From Pseudomonas putida (GTDB taxonomy: Bacteria; Pseudomonadota; Gammaproteobacteria; Pseudomonadales; Pseudomonadaceae): a DNA stretch of 64,000 bases. How positions within the stretch are numbered: the stretch's first letter is position 1; each line of letters begins with the position of its first letter. Of the stretch, positions 27,167 through 37,692 are shown one piece after another. The position numbers were made by a program, and so were the translations under genes. Location of the stretch: the NCBI RefSeq assembly GCF_028682635.1, contig NZ_JANHLK010000005.1, forward strand, positions 1 through 64,000, in the 5' to 3' direction. The notes below the pieces were generated by a model. That model had not been told where the DNA came from. It searched no databases and saw nothing but the letters and a program-made list of their open reading frames with translations.

Positions 27167-28108
27167 TTAGCGGAACATCGCGCTGATCGATTCTTCATTG
27201 CTGATGCGGCGGACCGCCTCGGCAACAACCGGTGCGATATCCAGTTGACGGATACGCGCACAGGCTTGTGCTGCAGCGGACAGCGGGATGGTGTTGGTCA
27301 CCACCAGCTCGTCCAGCACGGAATTTTCAATGTTTTCGATCGCCCGACCCGACAGCACAGGGTGCGTGCAGTAGGCGAAAACCTTGGCAGCGCCATGCTC
27401 TTTCAAGGCCTTGGCCGCGTGGCACAGGGTGCCGGCGGTATCGACCATGTCATCGACCAGAATACAGGTACGCCCTTCGACATCACCGATGATATGCATC
27501 ACTTCAGAGTGATTGGCTTTCTCACGGCGTTTGTCGATGATCCCGAGATCCACGCCCAGGGATTTGGCAACGGCACGTGCACGCACGACGCCACCAATGT
27601 CCGGGGACACGATCATCAGGTTTTCGAAGCGCTGATCTTCGATGTCATCCACCAGAACCGGGGAGCCGTAGATGTTATCTACCGGAATATCGAAGAAACC
27701 CTGGATTTGGTCAGCATGCAGATCAACCGTGAGAACACGGTCGATGCCGACTACGGTAAGCATGTCAGCAACGACTTTCGCGCTGATAGCCACACGTGCG
27801 GAACGCGGACGGCGATCCTGACGGGCATAACCAAAGTAAGGAATAACAGCAGTGATACGAGTAGCCGAGGAGCGGCGGAAGGCATCAGCCATCACTACCA
27901 GTTCCATCAGGTTATCGTTGGTCGGAGCGCAAGTCGGCTGAATAATGAAGACATCTTTACCGCGGACGTTTTCATTGATCTCGGCTGTAATTTCGCCGTC
28001 GGAAAATTTACCGACAGAGATGTCACCGAGAGGGATATGCAGCTGACGTACGACACGCCGAGCCAGATCGGGGTTAGCATTCCCCGTAAAGACCATCATC
28101 TTGGACAC
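27167..28108 (-). CDS. prs: Ribose-phosphate pyrophosphokinase
   Basis: This enzyme makes phosphoribosyl pyrophosphate from ribose 5-phosphate and ATP, feeding purine, pyrimidine, histidine and NAD synthesis. It has 313 residues. The flexible loop [16 protein letters not shown], the [11 protein letters not shown] segment and the PRPP-binding [12 protein letters not shown] are clear. The start is GTG 28108 (product [16 protein letters not shown]). It lies immediately after tRNA-Gln and may share its transcript. Confidence 0.96.
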   Translation of the reverse strand: MSKMMVFTGNANPDLARRVVRQLHIPLGDISVGKFSDGEITAEINENVRGKDVFIIQPTCAPTNDNLMELVVMADAFRRSSATRITAVIPYFGYARQDRRPRSARVAISAKVVADMLTVVGIDRVLTVDLHADQIQGFFDIPVDNIYGSPVLVDDIEDQRFENLMIVSPDIGGVVRARAVAKSLGVDLGIIDKRREKANHSEVMHIIGDVEGRTCILVDDMVDTAGTLCHAAKALKEHGAAKVFAYCTHPVLSGRAIENIENSVLDELVVTNTIPLSAAAQACARIRQLDIAPVVAEAVRRISNEESISAMFR

Positions 28109-28153
28109 GCGCAGTACCTAGAGGCTGAGGGTAACCTGGATGAGTATTGAAAA

Positions 28154-28228
28154 TGGCAGGGGCGGCTGGATTCGAACCAACGCATGGCAGGATCAAAACC
28201 TGCTGCCTTACCGCTTGGCGACGCCCCT
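28154..28228 (-). tRNA. tRNA-Gln(TTG)
   Basis: This 75-base tRNA is on the minus strand with CCA encoded. The acceptor arms AGGGGCG and CGCCCCT (plus-strand sense) pair fully. The anticodon arm GCAGG-TTTTGAT-CCTGC gives TTG for glutamine. It sits between ispE and prs, as in other pseudomonads. Confidence 0.94.
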
Positions 28229-28264
28229 GTATCTGTTGCAACGATTACCCAGTAATCGGTTCTT

Positions 28265-29116
28265 TTAGAGCAGGCCTTGCAGCTTGCGGTGCAACATCGA
28301 AATGTTGCTTCCTTTTGCTACAAACCCTGTAAGGGTCTCTGTAAGAAGGGCCGAGACTTTATCAGCTTCAGCTTTGCTTGGGAAGCCCCCAAACACACAA
28401 CTTCCAGTTCCGGTGAGTTTTGCTTCGGTAAATTTACCTAACAAATTCAATGCGTTACGTACCTCTGGATAACGCCTTGCTACCACCGGCAAACAGTCAT
28501 TTCGACTGTTTCCCTTGGGAACGGGGCGCACTTTAATGGGCGGCGTGTTACGTGTCAACAACGGATCTGAAAAAATTTCTGCCGTACTTACAGAGACTTG
28601 CGGTACGAGCACGAGATACCAGGGTTCTTCCGGGTCGACAGGGGTCAGTTTTTCCCCCACGCCCTCGGCGAACGCCGCATGCCCGCGAACGAAAACCGGG
28701 ACGTCAGCGCCCAGCGTCAGGCCCAGTGCAGCCAGCCGGTCTTCATCCCAACCCAATTGCCACAGATGATTGAGGCCGAGCAGGGTGGTGGCGGCATTCG
28801 AACTGCCGCCGCCGATGCCGCCGCCCATGGGCAGGACCTTGTCGATCCAGATATCGATGCCGAGCGAACAGCAGGATTGCGCCTGGAGTTTTTTCGCCGC
28901 CTTGACGATCAGGTTGCTGTCGTGGGGCACGCCTTCGAACTCGGTGTGCAGGCGAATGACGCCGTCGTCGCGCACGGCGAAGGTGATTTCGTCACCGTAG
29001 TCGAGAAACTGAAACAGCGTCTGCAATTCGTGGTAACCGTCTTCACGGCGACCCAGAATGTGCAGCATCAAATTGAGCTTGGCCGGGGAGGGCAGGGTCA
29101 GTTGCTTGGCTGGCAT
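28265..29116 (-). CDS. ispE: 4-diphosphocytidyl-2-C-methyl-D-erythritol kinase
   Basis: This GHMP-family kinase of 283 residues phosphorylates CDP-methylerythritol in the non-mevalonate isoprenoid pathway. Family motifs are [20 protein letters not shown] at the N-terminus, the ATP-binding [17 protein letters not shown], and a C-terminal glycine-rich [11 protein letters not shown]. Its start is two bases after the lolB stop, so the two are coupled. Confidence 0.95.
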   Translation of the reverse strand: MPAKQLTLPSPAKLNLMLHILGRREDGYHELQTLFQFLDYGDEITFAVRDDGVIRLHTEFEGVPHDSNLIVKAAKKLQAQSCCSLGIDIWIDKVLPMGGGIGGGSSNAATTLLGLNHLWQLGWDEDRLAALGLTLGADVPVFVRGHAAFAEGVGEKLTPVDPEEPWYLVLVPQVSVSTAEIFSDPLLTRNTPPIKVRPVPKGNSRNDCLPVVARRYPEVRNALNLLGKFTEAKLTGTGSCVFGGFPSKAEADKVSALLTETLTGFVAKGSNISMLHRKLQGLL

Positions 29117-29117
29117 T

Positions 29118-29735
29118 TCATTGCCCCAACTTGCGCGGTTGCCAAGTCTTGATCACCAGCGTGACATCCAGGTCGGTGCCGTGCAATTTGATCCGCTCAG
29201 GCAGCCAGTAGCCGTTTTGCTCGGTGTAGGCGGTGTATTCGACCTGCCAGCCGTCCTGTTCGAGACTGGCCAGGCGGCTATTGCCATCGAGGGTCAAACG
29301 GCTTTTGCTGTCCGGCGCCGGCAGTCCGCGGACCCACCAGGCCAGGTTGGAAACCGGCAGCTTCCAGCCAAGCTGCTCTTCGAGCAGGGCATCCGGGGAC
29401 GCCGCTTCGTAGCGACCCTGGTTGGCGACTTCCAGGGAAACCTTGCCCGGGCGCCCGGTCAGGCGCGCCGCCCCGCGACCCAGGGGGCCGGAGAGGCGAA
29501 TGTCATAGTAATCCTGGCGCTGCAGCCAGAACAGCGTGCCGCTGCCGGAATCTTTCGGCGCGCGAATGCCAATCTTGCCGTCGATCTGCCAGCCATCAAG
29601 GCTCGCCAGCTGCTGTTTGTGCTGGCGCCATTGGGCGGGGTCTCCGTGGCCCTCGACCGACTCGCGGGCACCGAAGCCCGCACAACCGGCGAGCAAGGCG
29701 ATGAAACTGAAAACAATGAAGTGGCGCAAAAACAT
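29118..29735 (-). CDS. lolB: Outer-membrane lipoprotein insertion factor LolB
   Basis: This is the outer-membrane receptor that accepts lipoproteins from LolA and inserts them. At 205 residues it has the family size. A lipoprotein signal with LLAGC places the lipidated cysteine at residue 18. The body contains [14 protein letters not shown] and [11 protein letters not shown], which are typical of LolB. It is squeezed between the TPR lipoprotein gene (4-base gap) and ispE. Confidence 0.93.
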   Translation of the reverse strand: MFLRHFIVFSFIALLAGCAGFGARESVEGHGDPAQWRQHKQQLASLDGWQIDGKIGIRAPKDSGSGTLFWLQRQDYYDIRLSGPLGRGAARLTGRPGKVSLEVANQGRYEAASPDALLEEQLGWKLPVSNLAWWVRGLPAPDSKSRLTLDGNSRLASLEQDGWQVEYTAYTEQNGYWLPERIKLHGTDLDVTLVIKTWQPRKLGQ

Positions 29736-29739
29736 AATC

Positions 29740-31464
29740 TTAAAGAGTCTCTGATCCGGTCAGGCGCTTGATGGTACTGCGCAGGGTAGGGCTGTCGGGT
29801 TGTTCCTTGAGGAATTTGCCCCAGATTTGCCGGGCTTCGGTTTGCTTGCCATTGGCCCACAGGACTTCGCCCAGGTGAGCGGCGACTTCCTGGTCGGGGA
29901 AACGCTCCAGGGCCTGGCGCAGCAGACGCTCGGCTTCGTCGAGATTGCCCATGCGGTAATTCACCCAGCCGAGGCTGTCGAGCACCGCCGGGTCTTCCGG
30001 ACTGATCTGGTGCGCTTGCTCGATCAGCGCCTTGGCTTCGGCGTAGCGCGTCGTGCGGTCAGACAGGGTATAGCCGAGGGCGTTCAATGCCATGGCGTTG
30101 TCCGGGTCGCGCTTGATGATCAGGCGCAGGTCTTTTTCCATCTGGGCCAGGTCATTGCGTTTTTCCGCCTGCATGGCCCGGGTGTACAGCAGATTCAGGT
30201 CATCCGGGTATTGCTGCAGCGCCTGTTCCAGGACTTTCCAGGCCTTGTCCCCCTGTTTGTTGGCCGACAGGGTTTCGGCTTCGATCAGATACAACTGGAT
30301 CACGTAGTCCGGTTGCTCGTCGCGTTGGGCAGCGAGGCGTTTTTGCGCTTCGGCGGTCCTGCCGTTGCCCATCAGGATATCGGCCTGGCGCAGTTGCGCT
30401 GGCAGGTAATCGTTACCCGGCCCGACCTTGGCGTACTCGATCAGCGCACCTTGTGGATCGTTGCGTTCTTCGGCGATGCGCCCCAGGTTCAGGTGCGCCG
30501 AGTCGACGTGGCTGTCACGGGCGATCAGGTCTTCCAGGTAGCCCTTGGCCTCGTCCCAGGCCTTGGCCTCAAGGCACACCAGCGCCAGCGAATAACGCAG
30601 GTCGTCGTCATCCGGGTATTGCTGCACCAGGCTGGAGAACTCGGCCTTGGCGTCATCCATGCGGTCCTGTTCGACCAGCATGCGCGCGTAGGTCAGGCGC
30701 AGGCGCTTGTCGTCCGGGTATTTCCTGATGCTTTTTTGCAGCAGCGGCAAAGCTTCGTCACCGCGATCCAGGGATTGCAGCAGGCGCGCACGCAGCAGGA
30801 TCGGGGCGATTTCGCCGTCGTCCGGTGGATTGTCTTCCAGCAGGGTCAGCGCGCCTTTTGTGTCGCCATCCTGTTGCAGCAGCAAGGCCTTGCCGAAAAT
30901 CAGCTGGCCGTTGTTCGGGTGGCGCTGCAGCAAGCGGTCGAAACTTTTCATCAGGCCGTTGCGCGTGTCCTGGTCGGTATCGGCCGCGGACAGCGCGAGG
31001 AAGTCGAAATGGGTATCGCCCTTGCCCTGCAGCACCTTCTCCATATAGACCATGGAGTCGTCATAGCGCCCGGCGCGCGCCAGTTGCACGGCGGCGGCCC
31101 GCTGGGCCTCAAGGTCGTCCGGCGCGTTTTTCGCCCAGATCAGTGCCGTGTCCAGGGCGGCCTGGTCGGCGCCCAGGTACTCGGCAATGCGGAAGGCCCG
31201 CTCGGAGATGCCCGGATCCTGGGTGTTGATGGCCTGGGTCACGTAGTTGTCCAGGGCGATGTCGAAACGATTGCGCTGGCCAGCCAGTTCCGCGCTCAAC
31301 AGACTGAAGACGGTGTCTTCGCTGAACGAGCTGTAGACCTTGGGCTTTTCAGGGGCCACCGTGGTGTCTTCGACCGGCGACGGGTCGTCCGTCGACGCGG
31401 GGGCCAGGGCCTGGCAGCCGCTGAGAAAGACAAGGGCAAGGAGCAACGCGGAAGATCTATTCAT
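29740..31464 (-). CDS. TPR-repeat lipoprotein
   Basis: This 574-residue protein starts with a lipobox signal (LVFLSGC, C17), so it is predicted to be lipid-anchored. Most of the rest is a string of tetratricopeptide repeats, for example [20 protein letters not shown] and [20 protein letters not shown]. Such scaffolds mediate protein contacts. Its constant position before lolB suggests an envelope assembly role, but this is inference. It is the first gene of the lolB-ispE block. Confidence 0.88.
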   Translation of the reverse strand: MNRSSALLLALVFLSGCQALAPASTDDPSPVEDTTVAPEKPKVYSSFSEDTVFSLLSAELAGQRNRFDIALDNYVTQAINTQDPGISERAFRIAEYLGADQAALDTALIWAKNAPDDLEAQRAAAVQLARAGRYDDSMVYMEKVLQGKGDTHFDFLALSAADTDQDTRNGLMKSFDRLLQRHPNNGQLIFGKALLLQQDGDTKGALTLLEDNPPDDGEIAPILLRARLLQSLDRGDEALPLLQKSIRKYPDDKRLRLTYARMLVEQDRMDDAKAEFSSLVQQYPDDDDLRYSLALVCLEAKAWDEAKGYLEDLIARDSHVDSAHLNLGRIAEERNDPQGALIEYAKVGPGNDYLPAQLRQADILMGNGRTAEAQKRLAAQRDEQPDYVIQLYLIEAETLSANKQGDKAWKVLEQALQQYPDDLNLLYTRAMQAEKRNDLAQMEKDLRLIIKRDPDNAMALNALGYTLSDRTTRYAEAKALIEQAHQISPEDPAVLDSLGWVNYRMGNLDEAERLLRQALERFPDQEVAAHLGEVLWANGKQTEARQIWGKFLKEQPDSPTLRSTIKRLTGSETL

Positions 31465-31559
31465 ATAGGAAGAGGACGACTAACCTGCGGTCGGATCATC
31501 ATGACACAAGCCTTACGTCAAACATAACCGCCGAACTGATTTCAAGTGAGCGCGCTCCC

Positions 31560-31661
31560 CTGTAGGAGCCGGCTTGCTGGCGATGGTGGTGAACGATGAC
31601 GCATTTATTCTGGAAAGGACGCGGCGCCTGCAAGTCCATCGCCAGCAAGCCGGCGCCTGCA
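31560..31661. repeat. REP pair (GAGCCGGCTTGCTGGCGATGG family)
   Basis: Left arm TGTAGGAGCCGGCTTGCTGG and right arm CCATCGCCAGCAAGCCGGCG are complementary around a spacer of about 50 bases. The repeat occupies much of the 345-base gap between the divergent TPR gene and hemA. The remaining part (31662-31809) should hold the hemA promoter; no clear consensus was seen. Confidence 0.82.
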
Positions 31662-31809
31662 GCGAGCGGTGTGCGGATCAAAATCTGTGTAAACGAGAAC
31701 CGCTCGCAATTCGCGGCATCACCTACCAGGCCAATAGATATCGAGTAGTTGTTCTCCATGTGTCGAAGTAGGACAATTGCCGGCTTCACGTCACCACCAG
31801 CGACCTTGA

Positions 31810-33099
31810 ATGGCCTTCCTTGCACTCGGTATTAACCACAAGACTGCTTCAGTAGACGTCCGCGAGCGCGTGGCCTTTACCCCTGAGCAGCTGGTTGAGG
31901 CCTTGCAGCAGCTCTGCCGACTCACCGACAGCCGCGAAGCTGCGATCCTCTCCACCTGCAATCGCAGTGAACTCTATATAGAACAGGATCACCTGTCGGC
32001 CGATACCGTGCTGCGCTGGCTGGCCGAATATCATCATTTGAGCCTCGATGAGCTGCGCGCGAGCGCTTATGTGCACGAAGACGATGCGGCAGTTCGTCAC
32101 ATGATGCGGGTCGCCTCCGGGCTCGATTCGCTGGTGTTGGGCGAACCGCAGATCCTCGGCCAGATGAAATCCGCCTACGCCGTCGCGCGGGAGGCCGGGA
32201 CCATCGGACCGTTGCTCGGGCGCCTGTTCCAGGCCACGTTCAATGCGGCCAAGCAAGTGCGCACCGACACCGCCATTGGCGAGAACCCGGTGTCCGTGGC
32301 GTTTGCCGCGGTCAGCCTGGCCAAACAGATTTTCAGTGACCTGCAACGCAGCCAGGCCTTGCTGATCGGCGCCGGCGAGACCATCACCCTGGTCGCCCGC
32401 CACCTGCATGACCTGGGCGTAAAGCGTATCGTGGTCGCCAACCGTACACTGGAGCGCGCGAGCATCCTGGCCGAGCAGTTCGGCGCCCATGCGGTGCTGC
32501 TGTCGGACATCCCGGCGGAGCTGGTGCGCAGCGACATCGTCATCAGTTCCACCGCCAGCCAGTTGCCGATCCTTGGCAAGGGCGCTGTCGAAAGCGCCCT
32601 GAAGCTGCGCAAGCACAAGCCGATCTTCATGGTCGATATCGCCGTACCGCGTGATATCGAGCCAGAAGTCGGCGAATTGGACGACGTCTACCTGTATAGC
32701 GTCGACGATCTCCACGAAGTGGTCGCCGAGAACCTCAAGAGTCGCCAGGGTGCAGCCCAGGCCGCGGAAGAGATGGTCTCGGTCGGCGCCGAAGATTTCA
32801 TGGTACGCCTGCGCGAACTGGCGGCGGTCGACGTGCTCAAGGCCTATCGTCAACAGAGCGAACGCCTGCGCGACGAAGAATTGCAAAAGGCCCAGCGCCT
32901 GCTGGCCAACGGCAGCAGCGCCGAAGAGGTGCTGGTGCAATTGGCACGCGGCTTGACCAATAAACTCTTGCACGCACCGAGCGTGCAGTTGAAAAAGCTC
33001 TCTGCCGAAGGTCGCCTCGATGCGCTGGCGATGGCCCAGGAACTCTTTGCCCTCGGTGAGGGCTCATCGGATAGCTTTTCGGATAAGAAACCGCAATGA
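31810..33099 (+). CDS. hemA: Glutamyl-tRNA reductase
   Basis: This is the first enzyme of C5 tetrapyrrole synthesis. It reduces glutamyl-tRNA to glutamate 1-semialdehyde. The 429-residue protein has [17 protein letters not shown] and the catalytic Cys in [11 protein letters not shown], the NADPH-binding [16 protein letters not shown], and a C-terminal dimerisation domain. It overlaps prfA by four bases. The hemA-prfA-prmC order is widespread in gamma-proteobacteria. Confidence 0.96.
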   Translation: MAFLALGINHKTASVDVRERVAFTPEQLVEALQQLCRLTDSREAAILSTCNRSELYIEQDHLSADTVLRWLAEYHHLSLDELRASAYVHEDDAAVRHMMRVASGLDSLVLGEPQILGQMKSAYAVAREAGTIGPLLGRLFQATFNAAKQVRTDTAIGENPVSVAFAAVSLAKQIFSDLQRSQALLIGAGETITLVARHLHDLGVKRIVVANRTLERASILAEQFGAHAVLLSDIPAELVRSDIVISSTASQLPILGKGAVESALKLRKHKPIFMVDIAVPRDIEPEVGELDDVYLYSVDDLHEVVAENLKSRQGAAQAAEEMVSVGAEDFMVRLRELAAVDVLKAYRQQSERLRDEELQKAQRLLANGSSAEEVLVQLARGLTNKLLHAPSVQLKKLSAEGRLDALAMAQELFALGEGSSDSFSDKKPQ

Positions 33100-34178
33100 A
33101 AGCGTCACTGCTCAATAAGCTGGACATCCTCCAGGACCGTTTCGAGGAATTGACCGCCTTGCTTGGCGATGGCGAGGTCATTTCCGATCAGAACAAGTTC
33201 CGCGCCTATTCCAAGGAGTACGCGGAAGTCGAGCCGATCGTCGAAACCTATAAACAGCTGCTTAAAGTGCAGGGCGACCTCGAAGGCGCCCAGGCCTTGC
33301 TCAAGGACAGCGACCCGGACATGCGCGAAATGGCCGTGGAAGAAGTCCGCGAGGCCAAGGAACGCCTGGTCGAGCTGGAAGCCAATCTGCAACGCATGCT
33401 GCTGCCCAAGGACCCGAACGACGGGCGCAACGTGTTCCTCGAAATCCGCGCGGGCACCGGCGGCGACGAAGCGGCGATTTTCTCCGGCGACCTGTTCCGC
33501 ATGTATTCGCGTTACGCCGAGCGGCGCGGCTGGCGGGTGGAGATCCTCTCGGAAAACGAGGGTGAACACGGCGGCTACAAGGAAGTCATCGCGCGCGTCG
33601 AGGGCGACAACGTCTACGGCAAACTGAAGTTCGAGTCCGGCGCCCACCGCGTGCAACGCGTACCGGCGACCGAGTCCCAGGGGCGCATCCACACCTCGGC
33701 CTGCACCGTGGCGGTATTGCCCGAGCCGGACGAACAGGAAGCGATCGAGATCAACCCGGCGGACTTGCGCATCGATACCTACCGTTCCTCCGGTGCGGGT
33801 GGTCAGCACGTGAACAAGACGGATTCGGCGATCCGCATCACCCACTTGCCGTCCGGCATCGTGGTCGAGTGCCAGGAAGAACGTTCGCAGCACAAGAACC
33901 GCGCCCGGGCGATGTCCTGGCTGTCGGCCAAGCTCAACGACCAGCAGACCAGTGCCGCCGCCAATGCCATCGCCAGCGAGCGTAAATTGCTGGTGGGTTC
34001 GGGGGATCGCTCGGAACGCATCCGCACCTACAACTTCGCCCAGGGCCGGGTCACCGACCACCGGGTCAACCTGACCCTGTATTCCCTCGACGAAATCCTC
34101 GCCGGGGGCGTCGATGCAGTGATCGAGCCGTTGCTGGCCGAGTACCAGGCCGATCAACTGGCCGCCATAGGTGAGTAA
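33096..34178 (+). CDS. prfA: Peptide chain release factor 1
   Basis: RF1 ends translation at UAA and UAG codons. It is 360 residues long. The catalytic GGQ lies in [17 protein letters not shown]; the upstream segment [14 protein letters not shown] is typical, and the decoding-domain start [12 protein letters not shown] is clear. It overlaps hemA by an ATGA junction, and its stop directly abuts prmC, whose product methylates the GGQ glutamine. Confidence 0.97.
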   Translation: MKASLLNKLDILQDRFEELTALLGDGEVISDQNKFRAYSKEYAEVEPIVETYKQLLKVQGDLEGAQALLKDSDPDMREMAVEEVREAKERLVELEANLQRMLLPKDPNDGRNVFLEIRAGTGGDEAAIFSGDLFRMYSRYAERRGWRVEILSENEGEHGGYKEVIARVEGDNVYGKLKFESGAHRVQRVPATESQGRIHTSACTVAVLPEPDEQEAIEINPADLRIDTYRSSGAGGQHVNKTDSAIRITHLPSGIVVECQEERSQHKNRARAMSWLSAKLNDQQTSAAANAIASERKLLVGSGDRSERIRTYNFAQGRVTDHRVNLTLYSLDEILAGGVDAVIEPLLAEYQADQLAAIGE

Positions 34179-35009
34179 ATGACGATCATTGCCAGTCTGT
34201 TGCGCGCGGCCGATCTGCCCGACTCGCCCACGGCGCGCCTGGATGCCGAGTTGTTGCTGGCGGCGGCGCTGGGCAAGTCCCGCAGCTTCCTGCACACCTG
34301 GCCGGAACGTATCGTGCCGAGCGAAGCGGCGTTGACCTTCGCCGACTATTTGCAGCGTCGCCGCAGCGGTGAGCCGGTGGCGTACATTCTTGGCCAGCAA
34401 GGTTTCTGGAAACTCGACCTGGAAGTCGCACCGCACACCCTGATTCCGCGCCCGGACACCGAGTTGCTGGTGGAAGCCGCGCTAGAACTGTTGCCGGCCA
34501 CGCCCGCCAAAGTTCTCGACCTGGGCACTGGCAGCGGCGCGATTGCCCTGGCCCTGGCCAGCGAACGTCCGGCATGGAAGGTCACCGCTGTGGATCGTGT
34601 GCTGGAAGCCGTGGCCCTGGCCGAGCGCAATCGCCAGCGCTTGCACCTGAGCAATGCCACGGTGCTGAGCAGTCATTGGTTCAGCGCCCTGCAAGGTCAA
34701 CGTTTTCAACTGATCATCAGCAATCCGCCCTATATCGCGTCCGCCGATCCGCACCTGGTGGAAGGCGACGTGCGTTTCGAACCGGCCAGCGCCCTGGTGG
34801 CCGGTGTCGACGGGCTCGACGATTTGCGCTTGATCATTGCCCAGGCGCCGGACCATCTGGACGCGGGCGGCTGGCTGATGCTCGAGCACGGTTACGATCA
34901 GGCCGAGGCGGTGCGCGTTCTGCTGCTGACCCATGGTTTCGAACAGGTCCACAGCCGCACCGACCTGGGCGGTCATCAACGCATAAGCCTGGGGCGCCTG
35001 CCATGCTGA
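34179..35009 (+). CDS. prmC: Release factor glutamine methyltransferase
   Basis: This SAM-dependent enzyme methylates the GGQ glutamine of RF1 and RF2. Its 276 residues include the SAM-binding VLDLGTGSGAIALALA and the substrate motif ISNPPYIA. It starts on the base after the prfA stop and overlaps moeB by seven bases. Confidence 0.95.
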   Translation: MTIIASLLRAADLPDSPTARLDAELLLAAALGKSRSFLHTWPERIVPSEAALTFADYLQRRRSGEPVAYILGQQGFWKLDLEVAPHTLIPRPDTELLVEAALELLPATPAKVLDLGTGSGAIALALASERPAWKVTAVDRVLEAVALAERNRQRLHLSNATVLSSHWFSALQGQRFQLIISNPPYIASADPHLVEGDVRFEPASALVAGVDGLDDLRLIIAQAPDHLDAGGWLMLEHGYDQAEAVRVLLLTHGFEQVHSRTDLGGHQRISLGRLPC

Positions 35010-35758
35010 ATGATCAGGAATTGCTGCGTTACAGCCGGCAGATTCTGTTGCAGCACATTGATATCGACGGTCAGTTGCGGCTCAAGGAAAGCCGCGTGCT
35101 GATCGTCGGCCTCGGCGGGCTTGGCGCGCCGGTGGCGCTGTACCTGGCGGCGGCCGGCGTGGGTGAGTTGCATCTGGCGGACTTCGATACGGTCGACCTG
35201 ACCAACCTGCAACGCCAGATCATTCACGACACCGACAGCGTCGGCATGAGCAAGGTCGACTCGGCGATCAAGCGCCTGACGGCCATCAACCCGCAGATCG
35301 CGCTGGTCGCCCATCGCGCGGCGCTGGATGAAGACTCGCTGGCGGCGGTCGTGGCCGGTGTGGATCTGGTCCTCGACTGCTCCGATAATTTTTCCACCCG
35401 TGAAGCGGTCAACGCCGCTTGCGTGAGCGCCGGCAAGCCGCTGGTCAGCGGTGCGGCGATTCGCCTGGAAGGGCAATTGTCGGTGTTCGACCCGCGTCGC
35501 GCAGAAAGCCCGTGCTATCACTGTTTGTATGGGCACGGCAGCGAAGCCGAATTGACCTGCAGCGAGGCCGGGGTGGTCGGTCCGCTGGTGGGGCTGGTCG
35601 GCAGCCTGCAAGCCCTCGAAGCGTTGAAGTTGCTGGCCGGCTTTGGCGAGCCGCTGGTGGGGCGCCTGTTGTTGATCGACGCCTTGGGTACGCGCTTTCG
35701 CGAATTGCGGGTCAAGCGTGATCCGGGGTGCAGCGTCTGTGGGCCCAAGCATGCGTGA
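35003..35758 (+). CDS. moeB: Adenylyltransferase of the MoeB/ThiF family
   Basis: This E1-like enzyme adenylates the C-terminal glycine of MoaD (molybdopterin) or ThiS. Its 251 residues have the nucleotide-binding [19 protein letters not shown] and zinc-binding cysteines in CYHCLYG and CSVCGPKH. There is no rhodanese domain. The true start is ATG 35003 inside the end of prmC; longer frames upstream are shadows. It overlaps murI by eight bases. MoeB is preferred over ThiF because no thiamine genes are near. Confidence 0.88.
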   Translation: MLNDQELLRYSRQILLQHIDIDGQLRLKESRVLIVGLGGLGAPVALYLAAAGVGELHLADFDTVDLTNLQRQIIHDTDSVGMSKVDSAIKRLTAINPQIALVAHRAALDEDSLAAVVAGVDLVLDCSDNFSTREAVNAACVSAGKPLVSGAAIRLEGQLSVFDPRRAESPCYHCLYGHGSEAELTCSEAGVVGPLVGLVGSLQALEALKLLAGFGEPLVGRLLLIDALGTRFRELRVKRDPGCSVCGPKHA

Positions 35759-36542
35759 GGCGCCGATCGGCGTGTTCGACTCCGGCGTCGGTGGGCTTTC
35801 GGTGCTGGCCGAGATCCAGCGTTTGTTGCCTGACGAATCCCTGTTGTACTTCGGCGACTGTGGGAACATTCCCTACGGCGAGAAAACCCCGGAATTCATC
35901 CGCCAGCGTTGCAGCATCATGGCCGAGTTTTTTCAAGGCCAGGGCGCCAAGGCCCTGGTATTGGCCTGTAACACCGCGACGGTCGCGGGGGTCGCCGACC
36001 TGCGTCGCGATTACCCGCAGTGGCCCATCGTCGGCATGGAACCTGCCGTCAAGCCGGCGGCCGCCGCGACCCGCAGCGGCGTGGTCGGCGTGCTGGCCAC
36101 CACGGGCACCCTGCAGAGCGCCAAGTTCGCCGCGCTGCTCGACCGATTCGCCACCGACGTTCGAGTGATCACCCAGCCCTGCCCCGGGTTGGTCGATTTG
36201 ATCGAACAAGGCGATCTGCACAGCCCCACCCTGCGTCAGTTGCTGCAGGGTTACGTCGAGCCGCTACTTGCCGAAGGCGCCGACACCATCATCCTGGGCT
36301 GCACCCATTACCCGTTTCTCAAGCCGCTGCTCAAGCAGATGATCCCCGATGACATCAGCCTGATCGACACCGGCGCGGCGGTCGCGCGCCAGCTTCAACG
36401 CCTGCTGGCCGAGCGCGAACTACTCGCCGCCGGGCCTGCGCGTGCTGCGCAGTTCTGGACCAGTGCCGATCCTGTTCATTTCACAAATATATTGCCAATC
36501 TTGTGGAATAACGCTGGGGTTGTGCGAAGCTTCGAAGGGTAA
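35751..36542 (+). CDS. murI: Glutamate racemase
   Basis: This enzyme makes D-glutamate for peptidoglycan. The protein has 263 residues. The two catalytic cysteines are visible as C73 (LACNTATV) and C184 (LGCTHYPF), with the N-terminal [13 protein letters not shown]. The start at 35751 overlaps the moeB stop and fits the family N-terminus. It is the last gene of the hemA-murI run. Confidence 0.95.
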   Translation: MREAPIGVFDSGVGGLSVLAEIQRLLPDESLLYFGDCGNIPYGEKTPEFIRQRCSIMAEFFQGQGAKALVLACNTATVAGVADLRRDYPQWPIVGMEPAVKPAAAATRSGVVGVLATTGTLQSAKFAALLDRFATDVRVITQPCPGLVDLIEQGDLHSPTLRQLLQGYVEPLLAEGADTIILGCTHYPFLKPLLKQMIPDDISLIDTGAAVARQLQRLLAERELLAAGPARAAQFWTSADPVHFTNILPILWNNAGVVRSFEG

Positions 36543-36574
36543 ACAAGTTGTGGGGCAGGGCACAATTGGGGTGG

Positions 36575-36603
36575 AACTTCTGAATAACCGTCGACTTCTA
36601 TAG
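36575..36603 (+). promoter_or_regulatory. AlgU/sigma-E-like promoter of pagL
   Basis: GAACTT (36575-36580), a 17-base spacer and TCTATA (36598-36603) match the envelope-stress sigma factor pattern GAACTT-N16/17-TCtgA well at -35 and partly at -10. Transcription would start about 50 bases before the pagL ATG. Only sequence similarity supports this. Confidence 0.45.
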
Positions 36604-36660
36604 CTGGGTACGTAGAGCAAAAAAAACACCAAACGTAATCGTTCGGAAAAGGATGTTTCT

Positions 36661-37179
36661 ATGAAGCGACTATTTTGCTTGGCCGCGATTGCGGCTGCAC
36701 TGATGGGGCACAGTTTCACTGCACAGGCGGCAGGCGTGGAGTTCGGGATCGGCCAGACCCCCGAGTCGACCATGACTTATCGGCTGGGTATGCAATTCGA
36801 TTGGGACAAGAGCTGGTGGCAAAGCGACGTCGGTCGTTTGACCGGTTACTGGAGCGGCGCCTACACCTACTGGGATGGCGACGAGAAATCCAGCAACCAC
36901 AGCCTTTCGTTCTCCCCAGTGTTTGTTTATGAGTTCGCCGGTGAGAGCGTTAAACCCTATGTGGAACTCGGGGTTGGCGTGGCGGTGTTCGCCACTACCG
37001 AAGTGGAAAACAACGACCTGGGCAGCGCGTTTCAGTTCGAAGACCGTTTAGGTGTCGGCCTGCGTTTTGCTGGCGGGCATGAAGTCGGAGTTCGCGCCAC
37101 GCACTATTCCAATGCCGGGATCGCCAGTCCCAACCAAGGCGTAGAAAGTTACGCGCTGCATTACACGATGCCGTTGTAA
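36661..37179 (+). CDS. pagL: Lipid A 3-O-deacylase PagL
   Basis: This outer-membrane beta-barrel enzyme removes the 3-position acyl chain of lipid A, lowering endotoxicity and altering membrane permeability. The 172-residue precursor has a signal peptide (cut near AQA, residue 23). The catalytic triad is complete: H148 and S150 in THYSNAG, with N151 beside them, and E162 in GVESYALHY. The last residues form a typical closing beta strand. An AAAGGAT ribosome site and an AlgU-like promoter precede it. Confidence 0.92.
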   Translation: MKRLFCLAAIAAALMGHSFTAQAAGVEFGIGQTPESTMTYRLGMQFDWDKSWWQSDVGRLTGYWSGAYTYWDGDEKSSNHSLSFSPVFVYEFAGESVKPYVELGVGVAVFATTEVENNDLGSAFQFEDRLGVGLRFAGGHEVGVRATHYSNAGIASPNQGVESYALHYTMPL

Positions 37180-37202
37180 GGATCACTGCCTGAGCAACAT
37201 AC

Positions 37203-37296
37203 CCTGTGGGAGCCAGCCTGCTGGCGATTGCGATTTCAGGTTCAACATTAGTGTTGACTGAAACACCGCCATCGCCAGCAGGCTGGCTCCCACAAT
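37203..37296. repeat. REP pair (GGGAGCCAGCCTGCTGGCGAT family)
   Basis: Left arm TGTGGGAGCCAGCCTGCTGG and right arm CCAGCAGGCTGGCTCCCACA are perfect complements. The repeat lies in the convergent gap between pagL and the YkgJ gene. Confidence 0.85.
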
Positions 37297-37301
37297 GAGT
37301 T

Positions 37302-37607
37302 TCAGCGATACGCCGTCGAAATGCCTTGGCGTTCCTCAATGCATTCCGGTGCCCCCATCTCGAACTCCCGGCAGATCAGCGGGCGTTTTTCGTAGATGGT
37401 GCACATCATCGTGTTGCGATCCAGCGCGGCGCACCAGCCGTCATCCAGGCGCAGCATGACTTCCCCACCCCAATCATCGGTGTCGATGAATCGCTCGGGC
37501 ACGCCGGTATCGGTGATCAGCATGACTTCGAGCTGGCAGCAGCAGGCTGCACAGGTCGAGCAGGTCACCGTCGGCGTGGCGATTTGTGTGTGAGGGATGG
37601 TTTTCAT
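37302..37607 (-). CDS. YkgJ-family cysteine-cluster protein
   Basis: This 101-residue protein has a dense cysteine cluster near the start (TCSTCAACCCQ) and further cysteines in CTIYEKRPLICREFEMG and PECIE, the pattern of the zinc- or iron-chelating YkgJ (CxxCxxCC) family. The start at 37607 is chosen because earlier residues are not family-like. It may be the last gene of the photolyase operon, 85 bases after the SDR. No biochemical role is established for the family. Confidence 0.82.
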   Translation of the reverse strand: MKTIPHTQIATPTVTCSTCAACCCQLEVMLITDTGVPERFIDTDDWGGEVMLRLDDGWCAALDRNTMMCTIYEKRPLICREFEMGAPECIEERQGISTAYR

Positions 37608-37692
37608 GGCGCGCAGTGTAAGGCAGTCAGCCGGCGCCGTGTGAAAGCTCTGACGGACGCTCAGTGGCTGGCGTGCACTGCAAGTTTGTTGA

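Noticed and set aside
34574..35758. Long frame extending moeB upstream through prmC
   Set aside because: The first 143 residues are a shadow of prmC; the MoeB/ThiF fold begins at ATG 35003 overlapping the prmC stop.
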